Below, one piece after another: positions 52,870-64,000 of a DNA stretch of 64,000 nt. The number at the start of each line of letters is the position of its first letter. Within the stretch, counting starts at the first letter, position 1. The notes under the pieces were generated by a model. It had not been told where the DNA came from and made no database searches. It worked only from the letters and a program-made list of their open reading frames with translations. The stretch is from assembly GCF_020882245.1 (NCBI RefSeq), contig NC_083597.1, forward strand, positions 3,320,581 to 3,384,580, in the 5' to 3' direction. The stretch comes from Rhopalosiphum padi. Taxonomy: Eukaryota; Arthropoda; Insecta; Hemiptera; Aphididae. Made by a program: the position numbers and the translations under genes.

Positions 52870-55800
52870 ATCGAAATGATCGCGAGATATTTGATACCGC
52901 ACTTGTTGTGTAGAACGCGCGTCACTCCCTGTTGGGATTTTTGCGGTCGAAACGATTTGGATTTGTTCGTATCGAATCTCCGCGCGCGCCGTTGTGTGCG
53001 CAATTTTATCACGTTCGCGTAACTAAAATCGTATTTCACACTCACACTATAAAATATTTAACTATGCGTGCACGCACCGTCGACGCGGTGTATAGGATAA
53101 TAATATTATTATTATTATTATACATTTGTGTGTTTTTTCTTCTTCGAGTGATGAAAAAGGCAGATGGCAGGAGGGCGCTCGTCCGACATCATTAGTCCGC
53201 CGCCGAGAACAATAATGACAGGTTGTGGGCACCACGTCGCGACGTCGAGGGGTATGCGTATAGTATAATACGAATATATATATAGTGTATAAATATATAA
53301 TACTCGCATTCTTGGTTATGTGTGTGTTTGTCGGATATAAACCCTGAACGGGCTGAACGTTGCAGCAATAAAAACTTCATGACTGTGCGAGTTTCGTACC
53401 AGGGTAGCCAACCCTTATCCGTCAACTTGGCGAACCTATAGCTATTGCGAGCTTATACTTGAATACAGCGCAAAACCAAAGTTCTTTATGAGCGCGTGTA
53501 ATGATTCATATTATATAATAAACATAACTATATGATATATAAATGTATATAATACATAATATTTAGCAATTAACAATTTCATCACTATGAACAATAAATA
53601 ATCTTAATGTAATTTTTTTTCTTTTACTCGCTCTGTTTATATACAATTACGTATGCATAAACTTTATGTACAAGACGAGCTGAGTGAATCATTAAAAGAT
53701 CTACCGATTTACCGGCGGCCATCACATCAACCGAGAAAAGTAAAAAAGAAAACCTATTGCAGGATGCCATTTATATCGATCCGTATCTTTGTCGTCGCGT
53801 TTTCATATGTATATATATAAAATATATATACTCAAACGTGCGAGGATAACCGTGTGACCGAAATGTTCGGATTGTCCAGACTAATAGTTTACCGCGACTA
53901 TATACGAATATATAATATTCGGATAAGTTCGCCTATTATTATAATATCGTTATTTAATTTTTTTTTTCATGTAAATATGTACAAAAATTATTTTTTTGAA
54001 GTTCTTACGTGTAGAATCTCAGTGTTATGGAAAAAATTCACAATCTGCATTCCTCGCAATACGCCAATACCTATATCGTATACTCAATATATACCCTTCC
54101 TCCGACCATCTACCAATTATTGATCAATATCACGATCGACGTTGCAACATATGCATATTGATTATTTCGATATACAAAAATCAATACACAATGACTATCT
54201 GTTGAATAACGACACATGCACCTCTCTTTGATAAACCGTATATACTAGACCTGTGCAGAGTCAATTATATATGTACACCATGGTGCACCGACAGATGTGT
54301 ATTATTTTATATGCTGCTTCAAGAGGTTAATTTAAGAGGACGACGCGTACCTAATGTTTATTATTTTTGACAGCCGACTAAAAGGGTTTTCTGGTTTTGG
54401 TTTTCCGTGTACGTCCGTTCTTTTTCACTTATTATTCGGTCTACCCGCCATATAATACGCGTTTACCTGACACGTCAATTCATAATACGGAAAAATCGTT
54501 TCGTAATTGATGGAGCTAACGTCGTACCTATACAATCTCATCGTTGTGACTAAAATATGTATGTAGGTATATATATATTATAATACTATAGTCTAGCAGC
54601 GGCCACTAGACGGGTGACGGAATTCGGTACTCGCACGATTTTATTCGTATGACACCGCACGTCGCTATAGAGACTTTAACGCACGTGTGTTATAGCTGTG
54701 TGGTACTATATTATCTATAGCGTTGGCGGCGACGGCGATAACGAGCGAATGGATTAGGAACAGTAATATTCTTTACGTGTTTTTCGTAAACGGAGGCGAT
54801 TAACAACAACATCAGCGATATGTCTTGATATTATTTTTTCTTTCCCAAAACAAGTCCCGTATATAAACATTTTTTTATGTTGTGCGTGTGTGTATATACG
54901 ATTTAACATTTTTCAACAAAATAGTCTTATGATATTATTATATAAAATAATAATATTAAATATTATAATTATATATCTTTGTTGTGAATATATAGTAAAT
55001 TAGTGTTGCAGCTGCGCGGGGTAAGTATAATATGCGAGCCTGCAGCTATAAATAGTTTTATTATATTGTTATAATAACACTGCATACTATATCGGCATTT
55101 ATATAACCACCATGGAAAAGTCGCGGGAAATGATACGCGCTTGTTTTTGTAGATATATATTATATATGGGCGCGTATATTAAACGAGACGCGCGCACATT
55201 CCATCGTCGCGAAATGTCGGCGGCAATTGTTTCGCGAATTGTTTTATGGGACCAGTCTCTTGTGTCGCTCGCAAAACCGTTATCTCGTCGCTGCCTGCAT
55301 GGCTCGTAAATAACTCTGACCCAAAAGTGAATTATGCACTGGAATTGATGCTGCAGTGCCGTCAAAACAATGGTTCCGAAATCATTAGTGTGGCGGCGAC
55401 GACAGTGACTTTCGGGAAAGCTTACCAATTTATATATTATATACGTGTGTTTGTGTGTGTGTAATGCGCGGACACCGTTAATATAATAATGGAAACCGGC
55501 TTAATAAATCAGAGTATATGTTCTCTCTCTCTCACTCCTTTCATCATACGATATATATTTATATATACGTTTAAAATATAAATACATGCAGTATACGCAG
55601 CATCAATGAACCGGAGACAACGAAATGGTAGCCTGTTTTCGCTTCGAAGAACAATGTGTGTGTGTGTGTAATAAGGCGGAAAGAGACAGACTGGTGCTAT
55701 TCTCAAGGACTCGAAAACGTTGTCTGACACATTGTGTATGCGAAAATATATCGTTTTACAGCGTATACAGTAGAAAATCGTCGCCATGCCGTACAGTTCA

Positions 55801-58800
55801 GATATAAAATTATCACTAAATCATCGTTTCAATCATGTCACGTTTTTCTTCCCATCACGCATATACATATTTTGTCGACTAAATCTGCACTTAATCCCAT
55901 CTCCTCATGAATAGTACTTATACATTTATTTAGGTATTAGGTATGTGGCTACGTTATGTACTATGAGCTATAATCGATCGCCACTGTAGTCATCGTAAAT
56001 TACCTCCTTATGTATATATATTATAAATGTATGTGCGCACGCGCTCGATCGTTGAATAATATTATAAGAAACGTTCGATATCATTTTTGCGGCTCCAAAC
56101 ATATACAAAGCACACTCATTCAGTCATTCTTGCGCAGACACATATACACACACATTTACACTTTATACACACCGATAATGTTGCCAATTTGAATAAACAC
56201 GTTTCGTTCGGTGTTAATCCGTACCGTAATTAACCAATAATCGAGTGTGTTTTCCCCTATCTTTAATGGCCCCTGTCAGCCGTACGAATATGTATAGATA
56301 TATTATTATATAATGTTACAACTGCAGCATCACCGAGATCTCGCGCGCGGCGTAGTACTTTCCTCCTCCTCGTCGTCCAACGTGCGACTGGGACATTTCA
56401 ATTAAATACCTATACCTATATATACCATTATAGTATGTAAGTGTTATGCGTAGCTGCGAATAAAAAAAAATCACAAATTTATATTTTTGTATGAACGGTT
56501 TTTTTTTTTTTATAGATTGACGCGTGCATTTTAAACACGTGTATTTTTACATCGATATTCCCAAGTTGGTATACGGTTATCAGATCTCCGTATTTTCGAT
56601 ATTATTTACTCTTCTATTTACAGTAAAACTATGATTTTTATTTTTTTCTGCCAAAGATTTTGCACAATAGTAATACTAATATATGCTACTGGGGATGCAG
56701 CGTTGTCATGGTTGTTTGTGTTTACGAGATTGGGATGAACGTTATAGCCGGGCGACTGTCATCGATTTTATTCATTTTTTTTTTTTTTATTATAGATTTC
56801 TTCTGTAGGTACATAATAAGTATTTAATATAAACACATTTATATAATTATGGTTAACAAACTCCGGCGTAAACGCATGTAAGAGTATAACATATAATTCA
56901 ATATTTCAATACGTCGCCATACGGTATACGATTTATTTTTAAATATTTTTCCACGTAGACAAAAGAATTTCCTATTATAATATGTGTTCGTTCATTGGTA
57001 ATTTGTGGCCGTTGATCGTTTTACATACGTGATAATAGTAACGGTAGTCACTAAATTTGAAGTATTATAGCAGTCATGATTAGATAATGCAAAAGAGTGT
57101 ACGATGAGGAAATAGATTAAAAAATTTCTCCTTCTCCGAGAGAAAATCCCAGCAGTTATCGCTTTTTATACCGGCATGTCTGTATATTATTTTGTATACA
57201 TTATTCTACTTAACTAGGTAAAATACCGGTTTAGATGGGACCCTTCCGCTAGAGATCAATCGCGCGTTATCATATATAAGAACCTATAATAATAATATAA
57301 ACGTCATAATCGATATAGCTGTCGCACTGCAACAGCAATATATCGCAATGAGTCGTGGTTAGCATTATATACCTCACAACACCACATGATAATGTATACT
57401 CGGTGAGCAAACATTGCAATGCCTAGGTATTATAATTTATAATAGGTATATATACGCTTCTTTTATCGGTATAATATCACTTCTTGTAGATATTGTATGT
57501 AATATATAGTGTATATATTTTACTCAAATTTTAGGAACTGTTCGTGATTCCTTGGGCACTAGTGCTTTGTAATGTATTTTTTTATTGGCCGCTTACGATG
57601 GTAATAAAGTATAAACCCTTTCTTTCTCACTCTATCACCTGTTCCACACACTGATAAGACTAAATACCATTATTTTTGGCAAGTCGGGTGTATAAATAAA
57701 TAATACGACAATGTATAATATGGCTCGCGATCGTGCGACCATATCACAGCGGTAGGTTTAACAATCGTAGCAGCAAAAGCTCGAAACATTCTCCAGACAA
57801 ATCCGATTAGGTTTTTTATATTCGTACATAATATATAATATGATATGGTCCTATACAAACATATACAAAAACATCGAGTTTTTCAAACGTCGTCTGCGAT
57901 GTTTATCGATCGGAATCTGCGTGTGTATATCATCTGCAGCGTATACCTAATAATTGGAACTTTGAAACAGGCGGTGGGAGGAGGAAATAACTCGACAACG
58001 ACCAGTCGCACACGCACACATAATATGGAGGAGATTGCTATCTGCGCTCGGCGGTTTGCATATTATAATCCAAATAAATGGAAGACCCGGTCCGGCTATA
58101 TACACGAGACCGATATATCATTTTGGGGGATAGGATTAATTTGTTCAAGTACAGCGGCAGGCTTATACATATTATATAAAATATAATATATAACGACGAC
58201 GCTCGCATGAAACAAACAATGCGATGATTATTATGCACTGCAGCACCAGGCCGACCGGGTGCAGTCTGGAGCGACGTCGACGCCGAAAATAATTGGATCG
58301 ATATACGCGTAATTTATATATTTCATCCTTTTCCCGAAAAATCCTAGTGTCGTTCACCCCGACTCCCGGGCGCACAGAAGCGCTGCGTACACTGCATCAG
58401 CGGATGTGTACATTATATAATATATTATAATACGTATAATACGTGCTTGTAATGTTTTTTTTTTATTTTTTGGCGCGTAGGACACATTTTTCCGCGGAAT
58501 CCGGTAATGCTTGTTTTCTACATTTTTTCCCCGTCCACCCTCTGCTCACACACACGCAAGCGAACACAAATGTAACCAATAATTCACATGTGCGGGTCTT
58601 TCTGTCAGCGCGCGCGCCGGGGCCGGCTGTCAAAACGTAACAAATTGCTCGGAGTCGCCGCCAAAACCCGAAGACGACGACGACAACGCTAACGATGACC
58701 ACATAATTATAGAAGAAACTGACCAGCTATAATATTATAAGACACTCGCGCGTGTATTAATATATATATGGTCGCGGGCGCCTGCACACATGTCGCGCCG

Positions 58801-58998
58801 TAACGCAATATATAATAATATGTATATTATGATTTAATTTTGGCCATTTCCTCGTTAATTCGGGGTTTTATATCTTGTTCTCTACATGCAACTGTCGTAT
58901 ATTTTATCCACACCAAATTTTACGTATATAAATTTAAGAATAATTTTATAATGATGATATAAGTTATGTGTAGGTGTATATTTATGTATACCTTTATA
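52870..58998. other. Gene-free sequence between the two genes, part 5
   Basis: Microsatellite-rich DNA with some higher-complexity pieces, notably 55110-55430, which carries a 65-codon frame starting at a strong ATG context (CCACCATGG at 55112), and 56460-57130. No domain or exon structure is recognised in them. Confidence 0.5.
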
Positions 58999-59182
58999 CA
59001 GGGTAATTCACCATGAATGCTCGCCCCAATTTTTTTCTTTAAAAATGCAATATTTCAAAATATGATTTTTGGAATTTTTAAATTTGAAAAACAAAAATGT
59101 TCACAGGACACTCATCAATACAAAAAATACATTGTGATGGTCTTTAAGTATATTTAAACATTTTGAAAAATCAAATACACTG
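58999..59182. mobile_element. Probable short, decayed relative of the 48487 MITE
   Basis: The left end CAGGGTAATTCACCATGAAT, followed by GCTCGCCCC, resembles the reverse complement of the right end of the 557-base element (CAGGATGATTCACCAATCAT, then GCTCACCCC). A TA precedes it (58997-58998). The proposed right end, CACTG at 59178-59182 followed by TA, is much more diverged, so the total length of 184 bases is tentative. Confidence 0.45.
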
Positions 59183-59593
59183 TATATCATGATATATTGT
59201 TATCAATTGTATTATTCTAAAAAAATATATTGCCTTAAACGGTTCGAAATCTTGTAATAACTATAATGGAGGCCGACGTATGCGACACGCGACATGTACC
59301 TACCTATGCTAATACCTACATACCAATATAATATATTATTATTATAAACATGAACGGAGGCCATATTAGAGCGCGCGTTCGTGTTTGGTCGAAAAACCGA
59401 AACTTGCAATTATACAGCATTTAAAATCTTAAAGCTACCGTTTTACGACCATGTAATTACGCGCGGTCGCAATTATCGCGTATACGTATTTATTATGACC
59501 GTTTAAAACACTGCACGCCTCCCGTCATATATATATCAGTAAATCAGTGCCACGGCGTTTTGCGAAACAATTCAAAAAAATAAATAAATTGTT

Positions 59594-59614
59594 TGTGTGT
59601 GTGTGTGTGTGTGT
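59594..59614. repeat. (TG)n microsatellite
   Basis: About ten uninterrupted TG units. Confidence 0.92.
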
Positions 59615-61246
59615 CTGAATTGAATAAATTTGGAACACAGCACACACACGCGCGCTCACCCGAGCGCACGTTGTATATTATGTATATAAGTGTAGGCATT
59701 ATATAATAGATCTAGTTATGATAATTATTATTCATCGACGACTGTTGTATAGTGTATACACATAGGTATAATATGCGCACATAATAGATACGTGGCGTGC
59801 TAAAATTAATGATATTTACTCTGTTCGGTTTTTTATTTTTTTTTTTAACTGAATATTTGAAGTTTTTTTTCTAAACCATTTTACGCGCTTGCAGGCCGAG
59901 TCACCTACGATATTATAATATATAATGTATCGTGTAAACGCCATACGAAACAAGTCGCGATAAGATGCAACAGCTAGCGTGTCTTATATATTTTACGAAA
60001 ACAGGAAACCGGTGGTATAATATGCCGACATTTTTGTTTACATTAATCCGGTTGATTTCGATGTAGGTATATACTAATTTATTATAATATAATAATAGAA
60101 ACGCTTGCGCCCACACCGTGCTATACCTGCCACCACAACTCTGTATACCTCTAACCCGGTCGACAGCGCTCTCGTTTTTTCTCCACAAGACGCGGAATGC
60201 GCTCTCGCGGGCGCACAGAACGCACGCTGCTGCCACAAGACCATAAGGAGATGCTCGCGCGTGCGACAGGTGCGATTGGAGATGCCGTTTCGGTCACCCA
60301 TTGCACGTCGTCGTCCGTCGACTTATACGCTCGCATATGTGTACAAGTATAAGGATACGTAGTTATCGCCTCGGTCGATCTGCAATCTCTCCGTCCCTCG
60401 GCCTCTCTCTCGCTCTCTTTCTAGCCGATGGATGAATTCAATTTATGATCTTGGAGACGCGTATTATAGTCGGGTCGTTCACCGGTGTTGTGTGTGTGTG
60501 TGTGTCCACCGTTCGTATATTATATATTATATTATTATTTTCGGTTTGTTTTTTTGTCGTTGACTATGTATAAAGATAATATATACCTATATATTGCCCG
60601 CTCGCCTGTTCAAATTAGTATGCCTGGATTGAACGATTGAAATTATTATTATTTGTTGTGGGTATATAGTTGTACGATTACATAAGCGTGCGCAAACCTA
60701 CATTTTAGGTGGTACCTATTACACTGTTTTAGGTTCCCATATTATTCTTTATTTAAACCTCTATTAAAAAATAAAGTAAATCATAATGAATATTTATGTA
60801 TTAATAATTTAATATTGTATATCTAATATATCATAATGAATAATAATCATATAGTAACAATAAAATGTTTTGAAAAAAATTACATTTTATTTAGTAATGA
60901 CAGGTAAAATACATACTTCTGATGCAAGAGCTTAACTTTCAGGGCTCTAATTACATATGGTAAGGAATTTTATGCCTTGTAGGTACCTATATATATCATA
61001 ATATAATATTTCACAAATATGGGAAACGTCATGCCAAATAAAAATCGTGTGATTATGGTTAACTTATGCCTATAATAAATATCATGATACATTATTATAA
61101 ATTTAATGTGCATATGATATTTTGCTCGAAACGCAATTTTTATCATCAGGAATTTGCGAAACGCGTAACCTAACAATAGACTTCAAACATTTTTTACAGT
61201 TTGCCGTATATTCTCTATGATTAATAACAATGAAATGATGACTTAC

Positions 61247-61417
61247 CCGTTTCCACATTATGTCTAAACAACTTAATTTATTACCATAACTCCTAATGAC
61301 GTCTTTAGTAGGTATACTTATCATAAACGCACATGAACCTCTGCTGCATCTGAAAAATTTTCTAGGACCAATGAATAGAACCAAAATATTATTATAACAT
61401 TTAAATAAATTATACAT
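61247..61417 (-). pseudogene. Possible MULE-type transposase fragment with a strong splice donor
   Basis: On the minus strand a frame reads FMISIPTKDVIRSYGNKLSC followed by LDIMWKR. The spacing of YGN, hydrophobic residues and LD followed by a basic residue resembles the start of the catalytic region in insect MULE-like transposases (pattern F...T....L..YGN...LDA.YKT). A near-perfect donor (CGG|GTAAGT, GT at 61246-61245) directly follows, and a possible acceptor (TTTTTCAG) sits at 61350, giving a potential 103-base exon. The match rests on few residues, so it could instead be an unrelated exon or chance. Confidence 0.25.
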
Positions 61418-62285
61418 ATAATATTAAAACCGATCATAAATTATTAAGTGGGATAATTCTAACCAGTTGTTTTTGTTTGGATTATAACATAAACATAGAT
61501 ATATAATATTTATAATGAATATTGCATTATTAAACTTTAAAATGGCCAAGTTAAAATATTTTTGAGAGTGCAACAAACTTGGATGTCATCTAAACTTTAA
61601 AATATTGTGTCTAAATTGCGTTACAAACATTATAAAATCAATCATCAGTTGTGTTTTGTTTACGAATTAAGACTGCTGTTGCAGCCTGTCGGTCACGGTA
61701 CATTGTGTATTTGAATACTCGATTTTAAACTAAGAATACATACATAATAATATATATTATGTAAGGTTACACCCTCGTTAGTACTATCTTAAACGTCGAC
61801 GTTTCCGTAGATTTCGTCGAATATACATTATTAAATAATTTATACACCGGCTATATATCGTATAAATTGTATTCGAAATGTTTTTTTTCTATAACCGTTC
61901 ACTGCGCATAAAGACACGCATCGAGTTCGATTGGCCGAAAATAACGACGGATACTTGTATATACATATTATTTTAATAAGTAAACGTACATGTATTTTAT
62001 GGGTCGTTAAAACAACGACGTAGAATTCAATTATAAACGATATATATTGTAAGGTGCATCGTATACCTACGCGCGATGTTGCGTCCATGGCGTTATTATA
62101 AATAAGTATACGAATCGTGTGACGCGCTCTCTTCGGCCACACTCCGGTGGTGCGTACCGGTACGCCGTTATGTCCAATGCATTTACATTCTGGCTTATAG
62201 CTTATTATTTTCTCGTATACAATATTATTTTAATAATGTGTTCAGCGTATAGTAATAATTAACTATGTACTTTTTTGTCCCACAG

Positions 62286-62457
62286 GTATCAGCGTCGGAT
62301 CCAGATTGCGGCGTTAATTCCATGGTGAACTTCACACTATCCGAAAACAGTGGACCATTTTTCATCAAATCGGCAACCGGTGAAATATGTCTTGCCAGAC
62401 AGTTGGACTACGAAACCCGAAAACTGTACGAGTTTCCAGTAGTAGCGACTGACAGGG
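62286..62457 (+). CDS. Cadherin exon (Fat/Dachsous-type), internal, partial gene
   Basis: A 172-base internal exon opening in phase 0 after a pyrimidine-rich acceptor (TTTTTTGTCCCACAG) and closing in phase 1 at a consensus donor (GGG|GTGAGT). Its 57 residues are the middle and end of one cadherin (EC) repeat. They comprise VSASDPDCGVNSMVNFTL with the calcium-binding DPD-type motif and following Asn, then FFIKSATGEICLARQLDYE with the LDxE motif, and the terminal VVATDR. Calcium-dependent cadherin repeats with this style of G-E-I/LDYE wording occur in giant atypical cadherins (Fat, Fat-like, Dachsous), which sit at the plasma membrane and act in adhesion, planar polarity and Hippo-pathway growth control. 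The specific ortholog is not certain. The ORF continues into the exon at 63826. Confidence 0.9.
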
Positions 62458-63825
62458 GTGAGTGTGTTAAATTAAAAAAAAAAAAACAATAAACGACAAT
62501 TTTAAACGTAATTTCTATTAAATTCAAACAACGGCGACCCGTTACGATATTATATGTATACATTGTGTACAATGTTTTAAGTAATTGCTCGGAAAATCAT
62601 TATATTTATAGTACATGTACAAGTGTGAAATTATACGATATTATGATATGGATATGCCTATAAACATTACTATAAAAACGTCTTTTCAGGGTACATAAAT
62701 ATCTAGTATAACCATTTGCCCACGTGGGTGTAGACTGTATAGATATTATAATATTATCCATTACGCCATAAGCCCATAACTGCGTTCGGTGCATCTTTTA
62801 ATATTATAATATAGATACCTAAATATCAGGTGATGATAGTTTGAAAAGAACCGAGACTTTTCCAATTGTGCTTTATAAAATTGTTAAGGACACGATATGA
62901 TTCCCACCTGCAATTTTATGCTACGCGATATTTGAATGATGCTATTTTTTCCGCTTTATTTCGGACTTACGATCATGGTTTAATATCCGGACATTTATAT
63001 TTTTATTTTTTTTTTGACAAAACGCGTATATTATTTACCTAACCGAAATAATTTTGTAATATAGGTACACATTTTTTTATATTAGCGTGTGGACGTTTTG
63101 TGCGCGAGCTGCCGTCGATAAATCAAAGATCCAACTCGAGCAGTCGCGCGCGCGTAAACCGGTTGGCTCGCAGACGCGTCCGATGCTTATCGGGCGGTTT
63201 CGAGTGCGCTGCAGAGCACCTCCAAGTGATCCGTTGAAATCTATCCGACCATATAGCATATATCTCAGCCTCACCTACTATTGCAGCATCAACGGCCACC
63301 TGCTGCTGTGCGTCGTTGTGGCTCATCCCTTGTCTTTCAACACATCAATTTCTCTCTCTCACTCACTCTCTCTCTCTCACACACACACATATACACACAC
63401 CCACCTATAACTCTATACCTTATCTCTTTTTCTTCCATCCATCTAACAGCTACTATCTCTCCCTCGCACGCGCCGTCTCTGTAGTATTGCCGGGTTTATT
63501 GCCGCTTTTCATCACCGAGGATTTTACGTCATGATATATTATATACATCCAAATCGCGTTCGTCCGTAAAGCACCCCGCGAAGTTATGGTACAAACTATT
63601 TATCATGATTTACTAATCGGATACTAATTTTCCAGAGTATAATGGTATATTGTCGTAAACAGTTTTCAGTTTGGGGTACCCGGTTGCCTGTATTTTATCG
63701 GCTACAACCATAGTGTTACTTTCCACCTATTTAATTATTATAATTTACATATAATATGGTCAATGGTTATATACACATATACATAAATGACTACAAATAT
63801 TGCAATAACCGATTTTTTTCTGCAG
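62458..63825 (+). other. Intron between the two cadherin exons
   Basis: A 1368-base phase-1 intron, GTGAGT donor to TTTTTTTCTGCAG acceptor. It contains TA tracts, a GC-richer segment (63090-63330) with open but meaningless frames, and a TC/CA microsatellite. Splicing joins ATDRG directly to GLSTSAVVKV, giving the canonical end of an EC repeat. Confidence 0.88.
63351..63401. repeat. (TC)n-(CA)n compound microsatellite
   Basis: TC-rich tract passing into a CA tract over about 51 bases, inside the cadherin intron. Confidence 0.92.
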
Positions 63826-64000
63826 GTGGACTGAGCACAAGTGCCGTGGTCAAAGTAGACGTACAGGACGTCAACGATAACTGGCCTGTATTCTCACCCT
63901 CCGAGTACAACGTGTCCATCGTATGGAGCCCAACCGAACAAGGGCCCATCGTCACGGTCCGAGCAAAAGATGCAGATTCAGGATCGTTCGGCGTTGTCTC
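63826..64000 (+). CDS. Cadherin exon (Fat/Dachsous-type), cut by the window edge
   Basis: Starts in phase 1 after a strong acceptor and completes the Gly codon begun by the previous exon. It reads GLSTSAVVKVDVQDVNDNWP, ending one EC repeat with the hallmark calcium-binding DxNDN (DVNDN) linker. It then opens the next repeat (VFSPSEYNVSI) and reaches KDADSGSFGVV, including the DxD-type motif, before the window ends in mid-codon. The exon has no stop or frameshift. The next repeat has a slightly extended early loop (VWSPTEQGP). It is the same protein as the exon at 62286; most of the gene lies outside the window, and no signal peptide or membrane segment is seen here. Confidence 0.92.

Larger units (their letters stand above)
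59183..62285. other. Sequence upstream of the cadherin exons, probably intronic
   Basis: No cadherin exon (no DxNDN, LDxE or DxD pattern) was found here. The block contains a TG microsatellite, a GC-richer patch at 60100-60480 with overlapping meaningless frames, and the minus-strand coding-like piece at 61247-61417. The last bases, TTTTTTGTCCCACAG, are the splice acceptor of the exon at 62286, so at least the right-hand part must be intron of the cadherin gene. Confidence 0.6.

Noticed and set aside
55500..55810. Minus-strand 92-codon frame near a TC/AG tract
   Set aside because: No domain, no splice signals, and overlapped by an equally open plus-strand frame.
57735..57765. TATCACAGCGG resembling the miR-2 family seed
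   Set aside because: Only part of the mature sequence matches and no precursor hairpin is seen.

Overview
This window looks like nuclear DNA from an insect, most likely an aphid or a close relative. The evidence is a very AT-rich background full of TA, TAA/TTA, CA and TG tracts, the recurring short word TAGGTA/TACCTA, and short GT-AG introns. One gene encodes a MADF-BESS protein, a family greatly expanded in insects, and another encodes an insect-style giant cadherin. Species cannot be named from the sequence alone. Nothing looks bacterial: there are no operons, ribosome binding sites or tRNA/rRNA genes, and no CRISPR array.

Only two genes can be defended. (1) On the minus strand at 16618-17688 is a complete two-exon gene for a 322-residue MADF-BESS protein. 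It has an N-terminal MADF DNA-binding domain split by a 102-base intron, a BESS motif near residues 186-222, a Gln/His-rich tract and an acidic C-terminus. A CpG-rich stretch (about 17.9-18.5 kb) lies upstream. (2) At the right edge on the plus strand are two exons (62286-62457 and 63826-64000) of a large Fat/Dachsous-type cadherin. They are joined across a 1368-base phase-1 intron and run out of the window. Upstream exons of this cadherin were not found, so much of the 44 kb between the two genes may be intron of it or plain intergenic DNA.

The rest is a gene desert with scattered relics. These include a 557-base non-autonomous Tc1/mariner-like element with terminal inverted repeats and TA duplications (48487-49043), with probable relatives at 58999-59182 and around 23613. 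There is a decayed Ty1/copia integrase-region fragment at 50560-50936. Several short minus-strand stretches read like protein but carry frameshifts or lack a full gene structure (4501-4645, 5761-5951, 8936-9230, 61247-61417). There are many microsatellites, and several GC/CpG-rich islets (9.25-9.56, 13.7-14.3, 17.9-18.5, 30.7-31.1, 43.06-43.24, 47.57-47.70, 51.48-51.72 kb) that could be regulatory.

Most long open frames in the desert are by-products of in-frame TA/TTA repeats and should not be read as genes. The two real genes show no sequence-level sign of working together. One is a probable transcription regulator and the other a cell-surface adhesion molecule of the planar-polarity/growth-control class.
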